This document shows positions 43,429-49,417 of a stretch of 49,417 nucleotides of DNA, piece by piece. The translations under genes and the position numbers were made by a program. Location: the NCBI GenBank assembly GCA_001942415.1, contig MKJX01000193.1, forward strand, positions 1 through 49,417, given 5' to 3'. The stretch comes from Pseudonocardia sp. CNS-139 (lineage in GTDB: Bacteria > Actinomycetota > Actinomycetes > Mycobacteriales > Pseudonocardiaceae). The notes under the pieces are model-generated. The model had not been told where the DNA came from. It made no database searches and saw nothing but the letters and a program-made list of their open reading frames with translations. Position 1 is the stretch's first letter, and each line of letters starts with the position of its first letter.

Positions 43429-43749
43429 TCAGGGCAGGCTGCGGAAGCGGCTGCGCGTGGAGTCGAGCGCCTGCTTGGCGTAGAGGCCCGCGCCACCGCC
43501 GAGCAGCAGCCCGATGACGTCGACCGGCACGTTGTTGGCCGCCGTCAGCAGCAGGCCGAGCAGCGCGACACCGGCCGTGCCGCCGGCCACCTTCCACCGC
43601 CCGTTGACGTAGTCGGTGGTGGTGCCACCCGAGAGGCCGCGCTTCTTCGCCGCGTTGTTGAGCAGCGCCAGGTAGCCGACGTGCCCCAGCGCCACGAGCA
43701 GGCCGACGAGGGCCACGACCGCCGCCACGATCCCGAACACCGCACTCAT
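43429..43749 (-). CDS. Small membrane protein, conserved type unknown
   Basis: 106 residues. Seen: an N-terminal helix FGIVAAVVALVGLLVALGHV, a polar middle with AKKRGLSGGTTTDYVNGRWK, then two helices (VAGGTAGVALLGLLLTAANN, VIGLLLGGGAGLYAKQALDS) and a basic tail. ATG 43749 starts it; frame intact. Probably inner-membrane; no enzymatic motif. It lies between PIG-L and chorismate mutase on the same strand. Confidence 0.65.
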   Translation of the reverse strand: MSAVFGIVAAVVALVGLLVALGHVGYLALLNNAAKKRGLSGGTTTDYVNGRWKVAGGTAGVALLGLLLTAANNVPVDVIGLLLGGGAGLYAKQALDSTRSRFRSLP

Positions 43750-43842
43750 GACACCAGAGTGCCACGGAAGGGCGACCCGGCGCCGCGCCGTTCGCCGGGT
43801 TCGGGGGTGATGTTCCGGGCCTGTTCGGGGGCGTGTTCCCGA

Positions 43843-44136
43843 TCAGCCGCCCGCGCGGCCGCCGAGGTTGCCGCGACCGAGGCGGAGCAGCAGCATCGCG
43901 AGCTCGCGGCCCTCGGCGCCGAGCTCGCGGAACCGGGCCAGCACGGCCATCTCGCGGCTGTAGACGATGCGCGGCCCGCCGGCCGCCATCCGGGCCCGTC
44001 CGATGCGCCGCGAGACGTCGGTGCGTTCCTGGATCAGCCGCAGGATCTCGGCGTCGAGCCGGTCGATCTCCCCGCGCAGCTGCGCGATGTCGGCGTCGGG
44101 TGTGCTGGTCGCGTCGTTGCCGGTGGTCACCGTCAC
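43843..44136 (-). CDS. Chorismate mutase, AroQ class
   Basis: Rearranges chorismate to prephenate for Phe and Tyr synthesis. Seen: 97 residues, all-helical AroQ fold, IAQLRGEIDRLDAEILRLIQ with the active-site Arg of helix 1, then ERTDVSRRIGRARMAAGG and YSREMAVLARFRELGAEG. Size and divergent position next to pcrA match the intracellular chorismate mutase of mycobacteria (Rv0948c, from memory). GTG 44136 is five bases after AGGAGG. Frame intact. Confidence 0.85.
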   Translation of the reverse strand: MTVTTGNDATSTPDADIAQLRGEIDRLDAEILRLIQERTDVSRRIGRARMAAGGPRIVYSREMAVLARFRELGAEGRELAMLLLRLGRGNLGGRAGG

Positions 44137-44335
44137 GATCTCCTCCTGCGTTCCGTCCCCGGCCCGTGACAGGCGAACGCCGGGTCCGAAGGACTCCGGG
44201 GCGTGGGTTCAGCTGCTCAGCAGGCCACGGGAACCGGTGTCCGGATCCCGTACGAAAATCGGCTGCTGGGCTGTCGCACGAGGTCAGTGTGGCACACCGA
44301 CCGTGTCGGAGGGCGGCGGTACCCTTTCGAACACG

Positions 44336-46674
44336 ATGAGCGCGCTGTTCGAACTGCCTATTGACAACCCCGTCCGGCCACACACCGAGCGGGGCGCGGC
44401 GCTGCTCGAAGGGCTCAACCCGCGGCAGCGGGAGGCGGTCGTGCACGCCGGTTCGCCGCTGCTGATCGTCGCGGGCGCCGGGTCCGGCAAGACCCGGGTG
44501 CTGACGCACCGCATCGCCTGGCTGCTGGCCGAGCGCGGGGTGCACCCCGGCGAGATCATGTCGATCACCTTCACCAACAAGGCCGCGGCCGAGATGAAGG
44601 AGCGGGTCGACGCGCTCGTCGGGCGGCGGGCCAACGCGATGTGGGTCTCCACCTTCCACTCCATGTGCGTGCGCATCCTCCGCCGCGAGGCCAAGCACCT
44701 CGGCGTGCGTTCGGCGTTCTCCGTCTACGACGCCGACGACACCCGCCGGCTCGTCGGGCTCGTCGCGCGCGACCTGGATCTCGACCCGAAGAAGTTCGCC
44801 GCACGCGGGCTCGCCGCCCAGATCTCCAACCTCAAGAACGAGCTGCTCTCCCCGGACGACGCCGCCGCCCGCGCCACCAACGAGTACGAGCGGCGCGTCG
44901 CCGAGGTCTACGCCGTCTACCAGGCCCGGCTGCGCACGGCCAACGCGTTCGACTTCGACGACCTGATCATGGAGACGGTCTCGCTGCTGCAGCGGCTGCC
45001 CGCCGTGGCCGAGTACTACCGGCGCCGGTTCCGGCACGTGCTGGTCGACGAGTACCAGGACACCAACCAGGCCCAGTACGAGCTGGTCCGGCAGCTGGTG
45101 GCGCCCGCAGCGCCCGGCGTCGGGCCCGGCGAGCTGTGCGTCGTCGGCGACTCCGACCAGTCCATCTACGCGTTCCGCGGCGCCAGCATCCGCAACATCA
45201 TCGAGTTCGAGCAGGACTTCCCCAACGCGCGCACGATCCTGCTGGAGCAGAACTACCGCTCCACCCAGCGCATCCTCACCGCGGCCAACGCCGTCATCGC
45301 CCGCAACCCCAACCGGCGCGACAAGCGGCTGTGGTCGGAGCAGGGCGACGGGCACAAGGTCGTCGGCTACGTCGCCGACAACGAGCACGACGAGGCCGCG
45401 TTCGTCGCGCAGGAGATCGACCGGCTCGTCGACTCCGGCGAGGTCCGCAACTCCGATGTCGCGGTCTTCTACCGCACCAACTCGCAGTCGCGCGTCTTCG
45501 AGGACGTGTTCCTCCGCGTCGGGCTGCCGTACAAGGTCGTCGGCGGCGTCCGGTTCTACGAGCGCAAGGAGGTCCGCGACGCGCTCGCGTACCTGCGGGT
45601 GCTCTCCAACCCGGAGGACACCGTCAGCCTGCGGCGCATCCTCAACGTCCCCAAGCGGGGCATCGGCGAGCGCGCGGAGGAGCTGGTCGCCGCGCACGCC
45701 GACCGCGAGCGCATCTCGTTCGCCGCCGCGCTGCGCGTCGCGGCGGAGCGGCCGGAGCGGGTGCAGGGGCTGGCCACCCGGTCGCAGCGGTGCATCGCCG
45801 CGTTCGTCCACCTCGTCGACGAGCTCGCCGAGCTGGTCGAGCGCGGCGAGGAGACGGCCGAGATCCTGGAGGCCGTCTACGCGAAGACCGGGTACACGGC
45901 CGAGCTGGAGGCCAGCGAGGACCCGCAGGACGGGTCGCGGCTGGAGAACCTCGCCGAGCTCGTCACCGTGGCGCGGGAGTTCGCCGGCGACGCGGCCGTC
46001 GCCGACCTCGACGACTCCGACGTCGCCGTCGGCGCCCCGCCGCCCGGCTCGCTCGCCGCGTTCCTGGAGCGCGTCGCGCTGGTGGCCGACGCCGACTCGA
46101 TCCCCGACAACGACGAGGGCATGGTCACGCTGATGACCCTGCACACCGCCAAGGGCCTGGAGTTCCCCGTCGTCTTCCTCACCGGTTGGGAGGACGGGGT
46201 GTTCCCGCACATGCGCGCGCTCGGTGACCCCAACGAGCTCGCCGAGGAGCGCCGGCTCGCCTACGTCGGCATCACGCGCGCGCAGCAGCGGCTCTACCTG
46301 TCCCGGGCGTGATCCGTTCCACGTTCGGGCAGCCCAACGCCAACCCGGCCTCCCGGTTCCTCGCCGAGGTGCCCGACGACCTGGTCGAATGGCGGCGCGC
46401 CGAGCCCGAGCGCTCCGCGCCCGTCGGCAGCTTCGGGTTCGGGCGGCGGCCGGGCGCCACCGACCGCGGCGACTGGCGGGTGCCCGAACGCCGGCTCTCG
46501 CAGCCGTCCCTGCACCTCGAGGTGGGCGACCGGGTCAACCACGACAAGTACGGGCTCGGCACCGTCGTCGCGTCCGACGGCGCGGGGGCGCGGGCCACCG
46601 TCACGATCGACTTCGGCAGTGCGGGCACGGTGCGGCTGATGCTGATCGGCGGGGTTCCGCTGCAGAAGTTGTAG
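44336..46674 (+). CDS. pcrA: ATP-dependent DNA helicase PcrA/UvrD
   Basis: Superfamily 1 helicase for repair and fork clearance. Seen: motif Q region LEGLNPRQREAVVH, Walker A VAGAGSGKTRVL, motif Ia SITFTNKAAAEMKERV, motif II VLVDEYQDTNQAQYELV, motif III VGDSDQSIYAFRGA, motif IV LEQNYRST, motif V TLHTAKGLEFPVVFLTGWED and motif VI EERRLAYVGITRAQQRL. One break near 46,308 is repaired by a G (LSRAVIRSTFGQP), joining the C-terminal part, which ends LHLEVGDRVNHDKYGLGTVV and beyond. About 779 residues. ATG 44336 begins MSALFELPIDNP. Confidence 0.95.
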
Positions 46675-46679
46675 TCGGT

Positions 46680-46705
46680 GGAACCGCGGCGGCCGCGATT
46701 TCGTC
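46680..46705 (+). promoter_or_regulatory. ECF-sigma-like promoter before the Uma2-like gene (repeat copy 1)
   Basis: GGAACC (46680-46685), 16 bases, CGTC (46702-46705) matches the general ECF sigma promoter layout, 34 bp before the ATG of the Uma2-like gene. The 14-bp segment GATTTCGTCCAAGC (46697-46710) is nearly repeated at 47307. Confidence 0.45.
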
Positions 46706-46739
46706 CAAGCCGCGTGTGACACTGACCGGGAGGTCCGCC

Positions 46740-47262
46740 ATGTCCGTCGACGCCCTCTACCAAACGGTCTTCGCACACGGTGGCCCGTGGACCGAGGCCG
46801 AGTACCTCGCGCTGCCCGAGACGCCGGCTCGCATCGAGCTGGTTGACGGGATGCTCGTCGTGAGCCCGCTCTCCTCGTATCCGCACCGTGTGGGAGGCGT
46901 TCCCAGGCGGGAACGTCCGGCTCTGGAAGGACCACATCCGGATCTCGGACGTGGTGGTCACCGGATGTGGGTTCGACGACCTGTGCGCGTCGGCTGCGGA
47001 GGTGCTGTTGGTCGCGGAGGTCACCTCACCCGGCAACTTCCGGCAGGATCGGATCGTCAAGCACGCCGACTACGCCGAGGCGGGCATCCCGTTCTACCTG
47101 CGGGTCGACCTGCACGACGGGGTGGACGCGGTGCAGGCGTCGGCGTTCGAGCTGGTCGGGGGCACCTACCGGGAGTACGCCACGGCTCCCGACGGGCGGC
47201 TGCGGCTGGAGCGGCCCTGGCCGCCGGCCGCCGATCTGCGGGCCATGGCCCGCGGCCGCTGA
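46740..47262 (+). pseudogene. Uma2/DUF820-family protein, internally shortened
   Basis: Family has a PD-(D/E)xK nuclease-like fold; cellular role is unclear. Seen: WTEAEYLALPETPARIELVD and GMLVVSPLSSYPH at the N terminus, then after a frame change NVRLWKDHIRISDVVVTGCG, LLVAEVTSPGNFRQDRIVKH, YAEAGIPFYLRVDL and a C-terminal ERPWPPAADLRAMA. The expected residues ELVDG, D in PDVVV-like ISDVVV and the E-x-K-like EVTSP remain. Between SSYPHR and NVRLW about 20-25 residues normal for the family are missing. Absent from the equivalent pcrA-M23 interval in mycobacteria, so likely inserted. Confidence 0.65.
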
Positions 47263-47289
47263 CTCACCCGAACGGCCCAGCACGCGAGG

Positions 47290-47315
47290 GGAACCGTCGA
47301 GCTCCGGATTCCGTC
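47290..47315 (+). promoter_or_regulatory. ECF-sigma-like element after the Uma2-like gene (repeat copy 2)
   Basis: GGAACC (47290-47295), 16 bases, CGTC (47312-47315), with GATTCCGTCCAAGC at 47307-47320. Same layout as copy 1, 610 bp away. On this strand only a 40-codon frame (ATG 47366, preceded by GGAGG) follows before the convergent M23 gene. Confidence 0.35.
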
Positions 47316-47444
47316 CAAGCCTGAAGGAACGAGGCGGGCGGGCGGCGACACGGAGGTGAGTGGGGATGGGCGGCCGACGCGGAGGCCGTAGCGAAGCGGT
47401 GGAACGGGTGGACCAGCCCGGCGGACCCGGACGCGCGGCAGGCG

Positions 47445-48404
47445 TCAGAACTCGATGCCGCGCTTGCGGAACCACGTCGTCGGGTTGATCTTCGAACCGT
47501 CGGCGGCCCAGATCTCCAGGTGCAGGTGGGGGCCGGTGGAGTAGCCGCGGTTGCCGATCTCGGCGATCTCCTCGCCCGCCTCCACCCGCTCGCCCTTCTC
47601 GACGAACATGCGGTTGACGTGGCCGTAGACGCTCTGCGTCCCGTCGGAGTGGCGCAGCACGATCCACAGCCCGAACCCCGTGGCGGGCCCGGCCTCCTCC
47701 ACCACCCCGTCCGTCACCGCGTAGATCGGCGTGCCGATCGGGCCGGCGAGGTCGATGCCCTCGTGCCGGGTGCCCCACCGGGCCCCGAACAGCGAGGTCA
47801 GCCGCCCGATCGTCGGACGCACGTACGCGACGTCGCCGTACAGGCTCGCGGCCGGCGCGCCGTCGGCGAGCGCCGCGTCGATGATCGAGGCCTGGCGGGC
47901 CAGCTCGCGGCCGATGTCCACGGCCTTCGCGAGGTTCTGGACATCCACCTGCGCGGCCGGGTCGAGGGCCTCGAGCGCGAGGGGGTCGGGCAGGAGCTGG
48001 TCGCCGCCGATCGCGTCCGTCGCGAGTTCCGACGGCGCGGCCTGGAGCGCCACGTCCGCGACGGGCAGGAGTGTGCTGACCGCTTCCGGTGCCTCCAGCG
48101 GGGACACGAGGCTCTGGCCGGCGGCCACGACCGCTCCCGCCGCGACCGCGGCGACGGTGGCCCGTCCGCGCATGGTCGCGGGCGGGGGTGGCGGAAGCCG
48201 GTGCACACCCGGCGCCGCGACGACCCGCAGGGCCATCGTGCGATCCGGGTCGTCCGCCTCGGCGCCGCCTGGGGAGCGGTAGCGCGCCAAGACCTGCCCT
48301 TCTCGACGGTCTCGTCCTGGTGTCCGGCCGTGCGGTCGACGGTGCGGGATGGGGAGTCCCGCAGCGGCGTTCGGGGTCTGCCACTGCTGCTGTCGTGATC
48401 GCAC
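47445..48404 (-). CDS. M23-family peptidase (LytM/peptidoglycan endopeptidase type)
   Basis: Zinc peptidase that cuts peptidoglycan cross-links. Seen: a basic N-terminal segment, a hydrophobic run (ATVAAVAAGAVVAAGQSLVS) that may anchor or export the protein, and a linker with LQAAPSELATDAIGGDQLLP. The peptidase domain has RLTSLFGARWGTRHEGIDLA (H and D ligands near 47,752-47,766), VYGHVNRMFVEKGERVEAG and GPHLHLEIW (HxH near 47,511-47,530). 319 residues, frame intact. GTG 48404 has no clear ribosome site. Convergent with the Uma2-like gene, divergent from sucC. Confidence 0.88.
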   Translation of the reverse strand: MRSRQQQWQTPNAAAGLPIPHRRPHGRTPGRDRREGQVLARYRSPGGAEADDPDRTMALRVVAAPGVHRLPPPPPATMRGRATVAAVAAGAVVAAGQSLVSPLEAPEAVSTLLPVADVALQAAPSELATDAIGGDQLLPDPLALEALDPAAQVDVQNLAKAVDIGRELARQASIIDAALADGAPAASLYGDVAYVRPTIGRLTSLFGARWGTRHEGIDLAGPIGTPIYAVTDGVVEEAGPATGFGLWIVLRHSDGTQSVYGHVNRMFVEKGERVEAGEEIAEIGNRGYSTGPHLHLEIWAADGSKINPTTWFRKRGIEF

Positions 48405-48856
48405 CGTGACCGGACCGGGCGACGGTATCGGGGCGCTGTGAGGCGGGCAAATCCCTCACCGGCGCGCCCGGGTGATCCCACCCCGGTCGGGCGACCCGCC
48501 GGACTCTCCTCACCCACCGTGCGCGACGGCCGGTCGGCGGGGAGTGACCTGGGCGGAATGATCGCCCGCGCTGCTCCGTTCGGGTCCGGCTGTTCACGAA
48601 CCGATGCGCTCGCCGCCCGGTCGGATGTGTCGGACGTCACGTATGCGCGGCGTGTCGGGGAGGTGATGTTCGCCGCTCCGGACCCTCGGGAGTTGCCCCG
48701 TGAGCACGTCGTTGCGGATCCTCACCATCGGGGTGACTGCCGTCACCAGGGCAGGTCAGGGCGGGTGCGCGGGGCGTCGCTAGGGTCGCTGCGGCAGCGC
48801 ATCTCGCGGGCCTGGGACCCGCGATCGCACAGCGGAGTGGGCAGGGAGAGAACCGA
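48405..48856. other. 452-bp divergent intergenic region, M23 gene/sucC
   Basis: No gene supported. It holds a short dyad GGTGAC-TGCC-GTCACC (48732-48747) about 110 bp before sucC and a possible -10 TAGGGT (48781-48786) without a convincing -35. Promoters for both flanking genes must lie here. Minus-strand open frames here have ordinary GC-bias composition and no ribosome site. Confidence 0.5.
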
Positions 48857-49417
48857 GTGGACCTGTACGAGTACCAGGCGAAGGACCTGTTCGCCGCGCA
48901 CGGAGTCCCGGTCCTTCCGGGCCGGACGGTGGAGACGGCCGACGACGCGGGCGCGGCGGCGGCGGAGCTGGGCACGGCGGTTGTCGTGAAGGCGCAGGTG
49001 AAGACCGGCGGTCGCGGCAAGGCGGGCGGCGTCAAGCTCGCGCAGACGCCCGACGAGGCCAAGGAGAAGGCCGGGGCCATCCTCGGCATGGACATCAAGG
49101 GCCACACGGTCCACCGCGTGCTGGTCACCGAGGCCAGCGACATCGCCGAGGAGTACTACTTCTCCTTCCTGCTGGACCGCTCGAACCGCACCTTCCTCGC
49201 CATGTGCTCCGCCGAGGGCGGCATGGAGATCGAGCAGCTCGCTGTCGAGCGCCCGGAGGCGCTGGCGCGGGTGCCGGTCGACGCGATCACGGGCGCGACA
49301 AGGGGAAGGCGGCGGAGATCGTCGCGCTGGGCAAGATCCCGGCGGCCGTCGCCGACCAGGCGGCGGACGTGATCGTGAAGCTGTGGGAGACCTTCGTCGC
49401 CGAGGACGCGACGCTCG
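48857..49417 (+). CDS. sucC: Succinate-CoA ligase, ADP-forming, beta subunit (3' end beyond window)
   Basis: Beta subunit of the citric-acid-cycle enzyme that forms succinate and ATP from succinyl-CoA. Seen: [20 protein letters not shown] start, ATP-grasp motif [40 protein letters not shown] and [13 protein letters not shown] break near 49,300 is repaired by a C ([20 protein letters not shown]), after which the frame is open to the edge. GTG 48857 follows GGGAGAG. sucD is expected next. Confidence 0.95.

Overview
The window is very GC-rich actinobacterial chromosome. Gene content and order match the conserved core of mycolata-type Actinobacteria. GC level, GTG starts, PspC signalling genes and extra lineage genes suggest Pseudonocardiaceae, possibly Pseudonocardia; this is inference, since no search was run. 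From memory, 1-36,700 follows the order of the Mycobacterium tuberculosis Rv3448-Rv3396c interval, with local losses and insertions. 43,843-49,417 follows the separate Rv0948c-Rv0951 interval. The two blocks are joined by an envelope-signalling and membrane-protein segment.

Layout. 1-7,533: ESX-4 type VII secretion locus, with eccD (partial, minus), eccC, an Rv3446c-family gene and two WXG100 genes. 7,576-10,732: rplM-rpsI-glmM and two small genes, the first EspC-like, ending at a strong hairpin. 10,819-13,206: an alpha/beta-hydrolase-like protein and the bifunctional NAD(P)H-hydrate repair enzyme. 13,407-19,037: a tightly overlapping operon, alr, alpha/beta hydrolase, tsaE, HAD hydrolase, tsaB, rimI, tsaD, combining D-Ala supply and tRNA t6A synthesis. 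19,059-24,628: aldo/keto reductase, Tat-exported PhoD phosphatase, a secreted protein and an XRE/NB-ARC/TPR regulator. 24,719-27,896: CIRCE site, groES, groEL1 and a conserved hypothetical. 28,063-31,249: an atypical response regulator, sigD, its anti-sigma factor and a DUF5319 gene. 31,477-37,599: guaB, guaB3, a damaged Fic gene, guaA and a MetF-like gene. 37,665-42,482: PspC membrane protein, a divergent PspC-histidine kinase and response regulator pair, and a Ser/Asp-rich membrane protein. 42,653-49,417: PIG-L deacetylase, small membrane protein, chorismate mutase, pcrA, a damaged Uma2-like gene, an M23 peptidase and the start of sucC.

Sequence quality is the dominant caveat. More than half of the genes, including essential ones (glmM, alr, tsaB, groEL, guaA, pcrA, sucC), are broken by frameshifts. 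Where I reconstructed the site, nearly all are explained by loss of one base from a GG or CC run. Several short tandem duplications lie beside such losses. I read these as assembly or base-calling errors, and I give such genes as single CDS spanning the frame changes. The Fic and Uma2 genes also lack internal segments that single-base errors cannot explain.

I found no CRISPR array, rRNA, tRNA or transposase, and no convincing new multi-gene defence system. The best leads are an 18-bp palindrome before the WXG100 genes, a pair of ECF-promoter-like repeats flanking the Uma2 gene, a hydrolase lacking its nucleophile serine, a response regulator lacking its phospho-acceptor, and the PspC/PspC-kinase module.
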